A stretch of DNA of 64,000 nucleotides. Source: Pholiota molesta. Taxonomy: Eukaryota; Basidiomycota; Agaricomycetes; Agaricales; Strophariaceae. Below, piece after piece: positions 47,515 to 59,998 of this stretch. The stretch's first letter is position 1. Every line of letters begins with the position of its first letter. The stretch lies in NCBI GenBank assembly GCA_014925825.1, contig JACGCK010000149.1, positions 1 to 64,000 on the forward strand, read 5' to 3'. The position numbers and the translations under genes are program-made. The notes below the pieces were generated by a model that was not told where the DNA came from, ran no database searches, and saw only the letters and a program-made list of their open reading frames with translations.

Positions 47515-48520
47515 TTACTCGGAATGAAGCTTTTTGGGCGTTCTTGGAGGGCCTAGAACCTTGCGCTGAGCTACATGCCTTTGAAAAGCCTTCACAGCCC
47601 CCGTTCCCTTCCCTTTCCCGACTACTGCCTTCAAGGAAATAGGGTGCAAGGCTGAATCGTTGTTGATCGCTTGATCTTTGGACTTTGCGAAACTCTTGCT
47701 GGAAACCTTTTCGTTGGGGCTAGGCGATTGCGAATCTTTTGATCTTCGGACCTCAACTCGAGCCTTTTTCTTTGGTCGTTGGTGTGCATGAACTTCGGAA
47801 TCGCCCTCAGTGTCAAAAGGCCTTTTCCTCGTGTAAGGTTTCGCCGCAGACACCGGAGACGCGGGTCTATAGGCCGAAGCGCGGCCTGGTATGTTCTCAT
47901 ACCTGCTCCCAGTGCTAGTGACAGATTTCAATATCTCCACATGTGCTATTTGCGCTTCGTCAAATGCATCTGAAAATACATGAGAAATGAAAATATATGC
48001 GCCACAAATCGATGCATGACTTCTCACCGTCGAGCGTATATGGTGCAATGGGCATACGAAAACCCTCAGCAATACATTTCGCAACCCACGACGCGTGTCG
48101 TACCTGTCAACGCCATGGACATTGTACTTCATTCAGCATATACTTGGCCTTCAGTCAGCATGGACGAACGATTAGCGAACGAGACAGAAGCCTGGATATA
48201 AATTCGACAGACGTTAGCAAAGGCTATAAAATCGTATTCAGCGCTTACTCGTTTAACCAAGGGTCTTTAATATCATTGCAGAAAAAGAATTGAGCATGCT
48301 GGAAATCAGTGGATGTATGCGTCAATGTTCCACCGTTCGTAACTAAAGAAATGGAAAGTCTTCAAAGAATGGATTTGTACTCTAATCAAGGTCCTGCCTA
48401 CCCCAGATCTTCTTTATGGCATTCGGGACGTCAGGACTAAAGCAGGCTTGGGATACAGGTTCAATTCACTGTACAATACTACGTGCGGCATTGGGACTTA
48501 CCCAACTCTGAGAATAACAT
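47515..48520 (-). CDS. Small BRCT-domain protein with basic nuclear tail
   Basis: Spliced from several short exons (first exon 48520-48502, MLFSEL). Exons read LFSELACFSPDVPNAIKKIW, then VTNGGTLTHTS, FFFCNDIKDPWLNELLSRSL and IVRHASWVAKCIAEGFRMPI: one BRCT domain with the Gly-Gly turn and the conserved Trp in HASWVAKCI. BRCT domains bind phosphopeptides in DNA repair and checkpoint factors. The rest (last exon, about 150 residues) is basic and disordered, with nuclear-localisation-like RKRPF and PKKKARVEVRR, and ends RTPKKLHSE with stop 47515-47517. The N-terminal exon is inferred from phase and from the need for the first BRCT strand; an upstream extension is possible. Possibly a DNA-repair adaptor; the exact orthologue is not recognised. 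Confidence 0.62.
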
Positions 48521-49117
48521 GAGTATTTCCAGCTGAGAATCGATATATTTGATTATTCGCTCAGTAGTCAGTATTCTCGGCTTTTAGATAAATGAAGCAA
48601 TATGGCACAATTCGTTGTGGATGATAGGTTCAAGAGACAAAGACTCTAGTGGACTAGATCTTCTCAAATAGACGATTGTTGTTACCTGCCATGATTGGCA
48701 AATAAACAAGGAGTGTGGCGCATGGGAACCAGCGTCAATCTTATCAATACCTTTGCTAGTAGTTATTACTCGAAAGAGCCGCCAGGAAGCAGGTCTGCTT
48801 GGTATTCAAGCTCAAGCGCTTCAACTCTGGCATGAGGATGGTTCAAAAACCATGATAGAGAATGATTAATGATTCCTTTTGCTCGAAATTAGCATCGCAG
48901 GTTACGCCTTGGTCTAGCTCAGATAGGCTAGCAACATTAAGTCCTCTGGAACGGTGTCATGACTTTAATTTCTAATCATTGGTAGGAAACCTATTATTAT
49001 TCTGCACTTGATCAATAAGCTAGTTCCAGAAAGAATGTTGCAAACGATAACGATCTAGGACCCATACATATACTTGACTCATTTTCGGTCGTCTAACTGG
49101 TCCAGGTATACCCGACA
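48521..49117. other. Intergenic, no gene recognised
   Basis: 597 bases upstream of the BRCT gene and downstream of ABP1. Nothing recognised. Confidence 0.45.
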
Positions 49118-51816
49118 CTACTCTTGAACTTCAACATAGTTGGCTAGGGGACGCACGATAAGATTAGAGACGTTTCCATGATCAAAAGCATATATCGCTC
49201 ACCAGGGAACAAGCCAACTTCGCCGACAGAGTTTTTACCTTGCCACCAATCCTCCGAGGCAGGCTCGATCTCTGTGATTACGTCTCCCTCGCGGAATGTG
49301 ATCTCGTTGTCCTCAGCCGCATCATAGCTATATAAAATGTTAGACGTCGAGAGATCAGAGAACATGTTGAGAAACGTACTCGTATAATGCAACAGCAGTG
49401 ATTCCGACATCAGGTGCAGGAGGTGGGGTGGGCGCGCGAGGAGGAGCGGGCGGAGGAGCGGGCGCCGCGGGAGCAGGCTGAAATCTAGAGTTTAGAAAAG
49501 ATACTTTGAAAATGAATGACGGCAATCTCACAGGAGGCGGCGGCGGCGGAGGAGGGGGTGGCGGCGGGGGTGGCGGAGGTGGCGGAGCCGCTGCTTCTTC
49601 AACCTCAGCAGGAACATCAGGTTGTTCGACTATTTCTACATAATTCGCTGGAAAAAAAAGTGAGCCCCATGTCATACAATGAAGTGAGAAATAGCTGACA
49701 TGGGAAAAGCCCAGTCTTTCCGTCTTTACCAACACCAGACCACCACCCTTCGTCAATTTCCTCAATTTGTTCGATATATTCTCCTTCAATAAGGTTCATT
49801 TCGTTGTCTTCCGTAGCCTGTTCACATCGACTTCAGAAAAATGATTCAAGGTAAGTTTGAGTAGCAACAAACCTCATATTCATAGAGCACGACTGCAACA
49901 ATGCCCTGCCCAGCGTGGGGAACGTATGCCTGTGTTGGTTCGGGTTCAGGTTCGGGTTCAGGCTCTGGTTCTGGGGCAACAGACAACGCCGCCATCTAAG
50001 ATTATGTAAGTACTGATGAATCAACAGGGTACAAGGTTCACAAGTCTGACCTGTGCAACGGGTGGTGCAGGCGGCGGCGGCGGTGGAGGAGGAGGCGGAG
50101 GAGGCGGAGGAGGCGCAGCCACTGGTTGCACCGCCGGGGCGGCTGGGGGCGGCGGCGGCGGAGGGGGAGGCGGTGGTGGCGGTGGCGGCTGAAAAGATGA
50201 AGGGTTTGAAAAGGTAACTACACCATTGATAATGGAGGGACTTACTGCCTCATATTGAGGCTCTGCCTCTGGTTCCGGTTCAGGCTCTGGTTCCGGCTCT
50301 TGCTCTGGTTCGACATCCTCTTCGGTTCCCCAAGCTGCCTCTTGGACGGCCTCTCTTGCGGCGATGTATGAAGCAGGAGGAGGAGGCGGTGGAGGAGGAG
50401 GGGTAGAAACAGCAGAAAATGCAGCTGCTGTGGCTCCTACAGCAACACCAGCACCGCCGACAGCGCCTCCTAAAGCGCCAAAATTCCTTGGAGCATTTTG
50501 TGAAACAGCAGCTCGTCCAAACGCAGGAGCGCTTGACTTGAATACAGGCTTAGCGGCGGGAACAGCGGCAGGAGGAGGGACGAATGCCGCGCTTCGACTT
50601 CTCGCCTCCTCTTCCTCCGCCTGCTTTTTGGCAAGAGCTTGTCGTTCGGACCAAGTGAGCTTTTTACCACTGCTTGGAGATGGCACAGAAGTAGATTGCT
50701 GCTGTTGCTGTTCTATTGCCGCAAACGGATTTCTCAGTTTCTTCGGAGCTGGCAAGTTAACAGGGGTATAGGCACTCTTGGTTGGTTCAATTCGATCCTC
50801 TTCAGCGGGCTTCGTTGGGGTATTGGGGGTCAAAACCGGAGCTGGGGAGACAACAGCTTTGGGCTGACTTGGCGTAACAGTTTGTTTAGGTGTCATCGCA
50901 CTGAAAGCGGGTCTGTTCGTTGTAGGGATGGTCGGTGGCCTGGATGCAGCCGGAGGCGGGGGCGGAGCTGCGACTGGAGCGGGCTTCTCTTCAGGCCAAG
51001 CATCTGCCGGAGCAGAGCCACCTTGTACAACTCTTCCATAGAGGGATCCAGCGGAGGCAGGCGGCTTAGTTGCAGAGAAAGCAGGTCGTGAAGTAGAAGG
51101 TAGAGTTGGCTTGGCAGCTGGTGGGGGGGCTTTCTTCAATGCTCCAATATCGGGTCGTCCGACAGGTGTATAACTCGATCCTACTGGTGCGATGGGTTCG
51201 GATTTTTTGGGTTGTTCCTTATGAGTAGAATACTTTGCGCCGGATGCTGCTTCGACACGCGACATGATGAGCGCAGGGGTGACATCGGTCTAATGATAGG
51301 GGATTATTCGAAACTTGAAAAGCACGATAATTCTGACACGTACCTCGTTGCGAGCATTGATAACAACGTGTGTACCACGCAAGAATCGAGCAACCGCGCT
51401 CGAATGGGTGTGGAAAAGCCCTTTCTTCGCCTCCGGAACACCATCTCCGCACCAATTGATTTGGACGAATTTAGGAAGTTGACTCTAGGAAAACAGATAT
51501 TGTGAGCGAGATGCACCGATGAAATGGGATTAAGTCCTACATTTGGGTCCACTACCTTCACGAAGGCATATTGAATCCTTTGTGAATCAACAGAAAAGCT
51601 GAGCTAACAATCATATCAGATCAACCTTCAGACACACCTTCCATCCGAGAATTCCTCTTCTAACTCTTCCAGACCTCCATTTCCCGTCCCTTGGACTTTG
51701 AGATCATTAGTACCACCTTCATATGTGAAGATGGCCCAATCAATCCCATTTCCATTGATTACATCTTGATATGCGTTTGCAATCTCTCTACTAGAGAGAT
51801 TGATTTGGAGAGACAT
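49118..51816 (-). CDS. ABP1: Actin-binding protein Abp1/drebrin-like, with ADF-H and two SH3 domains
   Basis: Links cortical actin patches to endocytosis. It starts MSLQINLSSREIANAYQDVI, an ADF-homology domain that binds F-actin (to about residue 135, ...FLRGTHVVINARNETDV). A long Pro/Ala-rich region follows with SYTPVGRPDIGALKK and SAYTPVNLPAPKK repeats, a charged helix (LTWSERQALAKKQAEEEEA), runs of proline and Glu-Pro repeats. The C-terminus has two SH3 domains: VVLYEYEATEDNEMNLIEGE with DEGWWSG and GLFPANYVE, and ALYDYDAAEDNEITFREGD-like with DWWQGK and GLFPANYVE, ending VQE. Yeast Abp1 has one SH3. The proline runs and GC-rich repeats make the exon borders between 49.4 and 50.3 kb less certain than the rest. 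Stop 49118-49120. Confidence 0.88.
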
Positions 51817-52194
51817 GCTTATCCCTTCGACTACAATAGTGAGACTCTGAGGACATATGGTGTATGATCAGTAAACATACCTTGGATCTAAGGTTCTGTG
51901 CTGTGGCAGATGTTGCGTTTATGTCCAAGAGCCACGCCCGCAGTTCTGAAAGTTCTCCTGAGCGATATCAAATCACGTGCTCGTTCTGGAATCTCGGCGA
52001 ATACCGGCCCGTTTAACTTCTAGGTCCCAAGAACCTCGTCGCGTCTGCTACTGTGCCACAAGTCTGCCACTACTAACTAGTACTGCGAACAATTCAAAGA
52101 CAAAGAAGTATTCGAGAGAAGATCTCAAAAAGGGGCTAATGCATCTAAGATTTGGGATCAGACTACAATTTACAACAATTTACAACAATTTTTC
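51817..52194. other. ABP1 promoter and esterase 3' region
   Basis: 378 bases, no gene seen. Confidence 0.5.
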
Positions 52195-54318
52195 TCAAAG
52201 GTTTGAATGGGCGATGCTGATTTTCTCTTTTTTCAAGTTTTGTTCCAAGACCTCGTATAGCTTCATAATATCGTCCCACTTTTTATCAGATGCCCACACA
52301 ATGATCTTATCTTCTCTCAGAGTCAGGATATTCTCCTTGTTGTAGCTCGGCGCTTTACCGGACTCATTCATTGCCTTGACTTGTTCGGATACTTTATCGA
52401 GCCATGCTTTCGCGATTTTGGCTTGATTAGAGTCCAAGCTCGGTGTTCTTAATGCCCATAGAACTCGATCACATCCATGAGTGACATACCCTGAACATCA
52501 AGATCAGACACTATCGCATAAGCATATGAAGCACGAATTTACCAAAAGGACGATGTTGTTCTGGAGTCCATCGGATCTCGTATCTCAGGACTGGGAAGCC
52601 ATTGGAGGCCATGTCTCTTGCAAATAGCCGCACCGGGAGATGGACTTGACCAAAGCTCATAATATCGCCATACAGCCTTGTCGCTTCCTTGCTACCAGCG
52701 CTTTTTGGGAGCTGAGGGAAAGCGTCGATCATATGCTCCGCAACTGCTTTCGGGAAATATCTCTCCAAATTTGGCAGGAGGTCAGAAGGGCCGTTGATGG
52801 GATGGGCGATTGAATAGAGAAACCACTCATCGATGAGATCTCCGATGAGAATACTTTTCACCCCGTGCTCTTTCAGCCCACGAGCTAAGCCCCCAGAGCG
52901 CTGCCATTCCATCAAACCTGGATCAACAGTCACCCAATCCGCCGATGAAGCCCCTCTGAAGGTTCCAAACTGGCCAAGGGCATCCGTTTCGATAAGGTGC
53001 GTAATCAACGACCATGGTGTACGGATAGGATCCTTGATTGTTGACAGTGTATCGGGTGCTTCGGGGTCGAGCTTCAAGGCTTGGCACAAAGCGTTGAATT
53101 GAGGTTGAAGCTGCGACGGCGTTTTGGGATCGGTACTAGTAGTCGACCAGCAAAAGGTTAAATACGATGTATTTTACAGTCGATAATTCAAATGGATACG
53201 CACAGGATCGCATTTGACTGCATGGCGGCTGATTGAAAGGGGGCCACTTTTCCAACAGGAAGGATAGACGCATGGTGAAGTAATTGGTGTACGGAATGTG
53301 CACCTTCAAGCGACGACGTCAGTCGAAGTCTGAACATCCTGCTTATCGTTGACTCACCTGCTGACAGTCCTGTTAGCTCTACATCCTGTGGATCACCTGT
53401 GAAATTTGACATCATTCAGATCGGAAAACATTTCCTAAACGGCCTTGAACTACCTCCGAAAGCCTCGATGTTGGCTTTAATCCATTCTAAAGCCAGCCAT
53501 TGGTCCTTGAAGCCGTAATTCCCTGGAAGTGCTGGCTTCTCACTGGCGAGAAACCCAAACACCGATAAACGATATCCAATGTTGATCCAGATCTCAGAAC
53601 GGGCAGCTGCAATATATTGGGCCTGTGACGAAAGTGAATGCGGGGATCCGAATTGGAGGAATCTTAGAGAACGACGCGGCTTCCGTTAAGAATTGGAGCT
53701 ACTTCTGAAAACGCTGGTGCTTACCCTCCATGCACGTATACCTTGACTGGGAAGCCTTTCTTTGCTGGGAAAGTGGGAGGTATGGCGATGTTTAGAAACA
53801 GACTTTGGAAAAACTTCAACGACAGTTATTGGTAAGAACAATTTTGTGGCGTACGGATTTTCAGTGGGTTCTCCATATCCCACTTTGTCCTCGAACGGAA
53901 CACCTATCGATACGCATTATGAAGCGCTCTGATTCTTGAGCATCTCAGGCAAAGCAATTACCAGCTGCTTGGCCATCATTCTTCGGTTGGGCAGCATCTA
54001 TATCGCAAGGTCAATTTCTTTGAACTTCAATCTGAAGAACAGTACTGACATGCAGTCTCCCTGATGTATTCCTTGTTTTCATACCGGTAATCTTTTGGTA
54101 AAGCGATCGGATCCTCAAAACGGCCTGGAGGTAATGCATATGGGATCTCTACAAGAACAGCATTACCACTATATATTATGATAAACCCACGACCACGTAC
54201 CCAAGAAGATAACGGACTCGTTGTTGGCTCTTCCTCCGATAACTGGCCCGAACGCGGTATGTACCGGCACTCGTGGTAGGTTGCCTGTCAGTTCATCATG
54301 GATATGGTTTCCCCCCAT
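52195..54318 (-). CDS. Type-B carboxylesterase/lipase
   Basis: An alpha/beta hydrolase of the carboxylesterase type B family. Spliced sequence: LPRVPVHTAFGPVIGGRANN, IPYALPPGRFEDP, SLFLNIAIPPTFPAKKG, VKVYVHGG (oxyanion hole), SEIWINIGYRLSVFGFL, NYGFKDQWLALEWIKANIEA, the nucleophile elbow VELTGLSAGAHS (Ser in GLSAG rather than the usual GESAG), IGDLIDEWFLYSIA (acid region) and a late THG His in GYVTHGCDRVLWALR. No signal peptide at the ATG (54318), so possibly intracellular, or an upstream exon is missed. About nine introns; one runs from GAC AAA to TTT TTC near 53.8 kb. Substrate unknown. The C-terminal lid (KKWDDIMKLYEVLEQNLKKE) is charged. It lies between ABP1 and the deacetylase. Confidence 0.82.
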
Positions 54319-54882
54319 TCTTGGGTAATATCGACGCCTGTAGGGCTGTTGCTGATAACTGCGCAGCTGGCGCTGGAGTCAACCGTGACATTCTTGAGAG
54401 TTAGCACGTCGTGCTTCATCGTGGGTTGATTTTGGGATAGGCCACGGGAGTCGTCCCGGTTATAATTGACGCCGTGCCCGATTCCCCAAATTTGGATCTA
54501 TTAATGGATCCGACCTATGGTGATATCTCGACTGTGCTCATCCAGATCCAGATGACTGGGGAAGCAATAAAAGGGCTGTTCTGCTTCGTTTTCTAATGAG
54601 AGTTTAAAAGATACGGCGCTCAACAAATATAATGGTAGATAAAAATCCCGGAGATGTCCAAAACAGCCTCCGGGCGCTGCTATCTTACGTACTCGCTCTC
54701 CCTACAGCCTCTCCATGGACTTGGTGAGGCAGGAATACATAAATAGTGTAGCCGTTGCTGCGCTGACAACTTAAACTTCAGAAGTTTCTAGTAGACACTG
54801 ATGATAACTTGAAACGTGTACAAGAATTGAGTCGAGAAATTAACAAATAGACAAAATCGCAAAAAGCACAACGCTAGGTATT
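54319..54882. other. Esterase promoter and deacetylase 3' region
   Basis: 564 bases, no gene seen. An ATG at about 54420 upstream of the esterase opens another frame and is not used in the model. Confidence 0.45.
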
Positions 54883-56590
54883 CTAGTTCTTAAACCCGGA
54901 TGGCATCTTTGCACCAGAGGCAGGCGTTTTCTTACTCCTAAAGTCACGGGCCATATCAATCAAGGGTACCCACTGAATATTATCGTGTGTGTTGACCCAT
55001 TCAATGAAGCGCTCCTAGAAAGGCGGTTTGAACGTATAAGGAATGATATCACAACTTCAAACACTGACCAGCATCAGCAAGACATGCGGCCGGCTATATT
55101 CAAAAGAGGTCACAAAAGCGTTCTGCTGAGTACATAGAATCATTTAACTTACCCGCTAACGTCGGGGTGGATGGTAATCGGGAATATGAACTCCTCTTCC
55201 TCTCTTTCAATTGAAATGAGCGAGATTCAGTGCGAAGTCCGAGTCAACGATAAATATTCTGTACCTATAGCAGTATGTGAAGGTGTCTTTCCAAATCTGC
55301 TCGACAACTCGAGGATCGACCTATAGCACATTCAATCTTCAGAAGGGTGCCAATATGGCAATATAACATCAAGTAGTCACCCAGCCATGAGAGTTAGGGC
55401 TTGATTTAATAAACCTATCGATACTCGTTGAGTCTACCGTCTAAATTGAGTAAATAGAATTTGGACTTGCATCATAGGTGGTAAGTCATCAAGGTACCTT
55501 GAAGCCACATATGTATATGAAGATTGATTCACGCATTATAATTGAGCTGAGCTTACCAGTTAGCAGGAATGCACACGAGTCCCGTCTCATTGCCCTTTTG
55601 CAAGGGCTTCATCCAGCTATCGGCCTTGGCAGCATAATTTATTTTGGTCCATGAATCTTCATCTCGCATGTAGTATGCCTGACAGCTTGGTGAAGCATGT
55701 CAACTGTGGAACTCGCAAGTATTATTCTGTGGACGTACTCGTGCGCCATACTCGAATGATCTATACGAAAATGTTCATCATGTTGAAGATCAACTGTGGC
55801 TAATGCGTGCGACCTACCATATTCGATTCCTTTATCGAGCAATATGTCTGTTCCTTCTTTACTTGTCTCCCACCAGGGTGCCACACTACCCTGTTTGGAG
55901 ATGAAAGTTAGCTAATGAACGATCTTACTATAATAGGGAGCTTTTACCTTTGGGGGAATTCCATGATTGAATTCTGTCAAGAGCTTGTAGGTGTGGTCCA
56001 GGATGTCCTTTTGCTGCTCGACCGTCATCGCAACGGGATTCTATGGAGCGATGTGTAAGCTATAGCAATGCACCCTTGCATGAACCAACAATACCTCATG
56101 CGAATATCCATGTAACCCTCTACATTTGATCGCTCAATTAGTAACTCGTTGGATAGATGAATGGATATTCGAGTACTTACAACTCATGGCCTGCATCTCG
56201 GACGGCCTTCATCTCTTCTGGAAAAGTTTCCAAGCTATGTCCTAATTTCCATCTTATCGAAGTCTAAAATGAAGATAAACTTATCGCTTACCAGGAATAA
56301 ACCAAGTCGTCCTAATTCCGTACTTTTTAAATAATTTGAGGAGCCGTGGAACACCCACTTCTCCAGCGTACATGCCCTATGGATATTCGGTGAGCATCGA
56401 ATCTGAAACTTACATGATGCTTACTCTCGAGATGTCCAAAGGGGAATCTTCTCCGCCGTAGGATCCCAGCCTTACGTTAACAAATGATTCATGAATTACT
56501 GCGTTGGGGTCGAAGTGTGGCCTTTGCTTACCATCCTGCTACCGCATCTACGTCAACTCCAAACCCAATAAGCACTCGTTTGGCAGGCAT
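54883..56590 (-). CDS. Polysaccharide deacetylase, PgdA/allantoinase-like (about 320 aa)
   Basis: A NodB-fold, metal-dependent deacetylase. It starts [20 protein letters not shown] and continues [73 protein letters not shown], then PPKGSVAPWW, a DHSSMAHE block, YLDDLPPMM and the C-terminal [20 protein letters not shown]. Metal ligands Asp (VDVD) and the two His of HGYSHE are present. The sequence resembles the Helicobacter PgdA/PuuE-like branch more than fungal chitin deacetylases, and it has no signal peptide, so it is probably cytosolic. Many short exons (about eleven), so any transfer is not recent. Substrate uncertain: allantoin-like ring hydrolysis or de-acylation of a small N-acyl compound is more fitting than wall chitin. 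Confidence 0.82.
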
Positions 56591-57410
56591 CCTGATGTGA
56601 GACAACGGAGATATATATGTGACGAGTGGATGCAAGTCTCTTATCAGCTGCGCACAGCTCCAGATCCGGCCTTTGTATATGTTATCTCACAGGGCGTACG
56701 TACGGTGGGTGGCACACATCACTGTCAAGGCTATCACTGAATTGAAAATGGCATCGGTGACGCAGATTGAATTTGATTATCTTTTACTTCTACTCATTGC
56801 TGTGAAGGACTCTTGCTTGTCATCTTGCTATCCTACACGAAACTTTTGATATTTCTACAAATATCCGAATATCGCATCGGAGAACTACATAAAATCGACG
56901 ATACTAGCGACTATTTATCTAATCTTTTGAAAGAATTTAAATTCGGAGTGTTTGGCATTCCATTTCAACATGATTATCGTACAACCGACGTGCGATAGAG
57001 CCTCTCTGGACAACGGAAGTATTTTCTAGTCGATATCTTGGAGTATACATGCTGATTCTATGTCTTCTTGGACGAGTGCGATCCAGAAAGGGCGATAGTT
57101 CTAAATTTAGGTCTATGGGAAAATCCACGTGAGACCGACAAGTTGAGATGCTTTCCTAATGCGGGTTCCTTCTCCCCCTCGTATCGACCAATGAGCGCTA
57201 TGACACTATTCCTTGGGCACTTGCAATCTTGTCTCTCTGTGGATGATGGCTTTTGTATTATTAGAGAGCCCCATATGAACACTGTCGGGCGCTGCCAGTA
57301 CCCACAGTGGACATCGTGGTTTCCAGCCCGAATTACGGATTACTAAAGGTGTTCTGCTGGTTCATCTTGTCTTCAACTTGATTCTTTCTCGTTGCGCAAC
57401 TTCTGCCGCC
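56591..57410. other. Divergent promoter region, no gene recognised
   Basis: 820 bases between the starts of the deacetylase (minus) and the permease (plus). No gene seen. Confidence 0.45.
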
Positions 57411-59502
57411 ATGCTCTCGAAACGGGAAAAGGGCGCTGTCGATGTTGTGGCAGTGGAATACTCGGATACAAAATCTATCATCCGCGCCGATGATTCCAAA
57501 CTTGCCGAACTTGGGTACAAGAGTGTGTTTCGACGTGAATTCTCGGTATGGTCCCGAGCCATTTCAGCTATGCAATACTTGCTATACTTATGTCGATTCG
57601 TAAATGTCAGCGCATCGAAACCATCTCGTTCGCATTCTCGATCATGGGAGTGATTGCAAGCGTAACTTCAACCTTATCATTTGGGCTCGCCAACGGTACA
57701 CTCAGCTCTCAATCTGAGTGCGAATCAAAGATAATAATTTCTCGAATTAGGTGGCCATGTTGGAATGGTATTTGGCTGGCTTATACCGTGTTGCTTCGTC
57801 ATGTTCGTGGCACTTTCTATGGCAGAATTAGCATCGTCTATGCCGTGAGTCGCTGCAAAATGTTGATTGGGAATTGACTACATCATATCGAGCGTCTTTC
57901 TATGCCTTAGAACCAGTGCGGGCCTGTACTACTTCTCAGCAAAATTAGCTCCCCCGAAATACTCTGCTCTTGCCAGTTGGATCACAGGATGGGCCAACAT
58001 TACTGGGCAGGTGACATTAGTCTGTGGGATTGATTTCACCTGCGCTCAAATGATCACGACCGCCATCGCGGTGAACACTGACGGGGCCGTGATCCTGTCC
58101 GCTGGTGCGACCTTTGGTATACTATTGGCCATCCTCTTGTCGCATGGAGTAGTTTGCTCTGCTGCCACCAGCGTTCTGGCGCGGCTGAATCTTTTCTATG
58201 TCGTCATAAACGGTAAGTTCCCTATTGGCCTGCTATCTTGTCTTAAATTAACTGCCAACAGTGGGCACATCCATTGCCGCGATTGTGGCTCTACTTGTAC
58301 TGTCCGACGGTCACCGTGCTTCGACAGCTGACGCATTTACTCTGCTTGAGAACCATTCCGGATGGGCTAGTAGTGCGTCATTTATGAGAAACTTGTATTG
58401 TTAGTGCTAAACGAGGCATTTATCTAGATGGATGGGCATTCATATTGACCTTTACGGCCCCTATGTGGACGTTGACAGGATGTGGGTGTCTTATATACAA
58501 TCATAATCAACCCGTTCTTAATGTGAATGCCATTTATATCAGACGATTCTGCCGCGCATATTTCTGAAGAAACCGCGAATGCAGCCAAGGCTGCTCCTTT
58601 AGCAATCATAATTTCTGTGATCGCAACAGCAAGCCTGGGGTGGCTACTACTTATCGCCACTTCATTTGCAATTCCATCCGTGAGCGATATATTATCGTCC
58701 CCTCTCCCACTCCCAATGGGCCAGGTTTTCCTCAATGTTATGGGAAAACGTGGCATGCTAGCTATTTGGTCTTTGATAATAGTCGTTCAGGTGAGCAGGT
58801 CTTCATAACCCCTTTGCTAATATGATCACTGATTATAGTTCAGTATGTTACCGGCGCCGCTCAAGCAGTAGATGCTTCCCGTGTCGTATTTGCGTTCGCA
58901 CGAGATAATGCCCTTCCAGGATCGCGCTATTGGAAGAAAATAAATCCTCATACGCAAACCCCCGTAAACGCTGTATGGTTCGTAATTGCTGTCTCCGCTG
59001 TGTGTGGCGTATTAGGCTTTTCGCAAACTGCCTTGACATCGCTTGCTGGGTGAGTGAAGGTAATTATAAAGATCGTGTCTAGGCTGCTAAATCTATTTTA
59101 TTAGATCTTCCGTGATAGGACTTTACACATCTTACGCTGCCCCAATATTCCTTCGCATCACCTCTGGAAGAGATAAATTAATTCCGGGACCCTTTAGTCT
59201 GGGCCGTTGGTCGACACCAATTGGTGTCATTGCTGTTTCATGGGTAACCTTTATAGTTATAATGCTATTCTTCCCACCGGTTCATAATCCTACGGCCCAG
59301 GACATGAGTGAGTGATACATTCCTCCAGATTCTAGCCTTTCGCTAACATTAGATAGACTATTCTGTGGTGATCATCTTGGGAGTATTTATCTTTGCATCC
59401 TTAAGTTGGGTGTTATCAGCCAGGAAGTGGTTCACGGGTCCCGTGAGGACGATTGATGAGATGCCATCTTCTTCTTCCTCTTTGGAGAAAGAGAGGGCGT
59501 AA
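57411..59502 (+). CDS. Amino-acid/GABA permease (APC family)
   Basis: A proton-coupled amino-acid or GABA/choline transporter of the fungal Uga4/Hnm1 group in the plasma membrane. It starts MLSKREKGAVDVVAVEYSDT, cytosolic; the transporter core opens ELGYKSVFRREFS, FSIMGVIASVTSTLSFGLAN, GGHVGMVFGWLIPCCFVMFV and SMAELASSMPTSAGLYYFSA (the APC consensus around helix 3). Later helices include ITGWANITGQVTLVCGIDF, WAFILTFTAPMWTLTGYDSA, AHISEETANAAKAAPLAI and SRVVFAFARDNALPGS. About twelve membrane segments in eight or so exons, all in phase. Substrate class is by family only. It shares its promoter region with the deacetylase and is followed by the ureohydrolase. Confidence 0.87.
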
Positions 59503-59998
59503 TGGCCCACACTTCTCGGTTATTCTGAAAGCTCCTATCTAATAAGCAATTAGATTAGATCATCGAAACAACCTGCATAGCTTCTATCGAGATCTATAGT
59601 TAGGGAAATGCCTGCATGTTTTGATATCTTTCTTTGCTTCTAATATTTTTCGGTTTGACAAGGCTAGCGAGCACGTTCTTAAGATAACGTTACAACCGTG
59701 TTCTTTACTATCGAGATCTCTGATACGGTAAAATAACGACTTGACCTCCTATGTCGTAGTTATAACATCACAATATCAAATTCTCAATAGTTGGGTATTT
59801 TAGAACTAAGTGTGAAACTAGACAAAAACAAATATAAAGCGCTTGACCAGAAGTTTGGTAGTACTACGCGCATTTGGGAAAAGTTTAAAGAGATAGATCA
59901 AGGCAAGGCGTATCAGAGACTATAAAAAGAAAGAATTGTGGGTGCAGGCAGTAAGCTTCAAGGCCTCGTGTCCGATGGGCCCGACCGGCGAATGAAGT
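59503..59998. other. Convergent 3' region
   Basis: 496 bases between the stops of the permease and the ureohydrolase. AT-rich, no gene seen. Confidence 0.5.

Noticed and set aside
49500..50200. GGC/GGA-rich repeats
   Set aside because: They encode the proline runs of ABP1 and are not independent repeats.
53700..53900. Frame change in the esterase between EDK and SLFLNIAIPP
   Set aside because: A GTGGGA donor after GAC AAA and a TTGAAG acceptor restore the frame.
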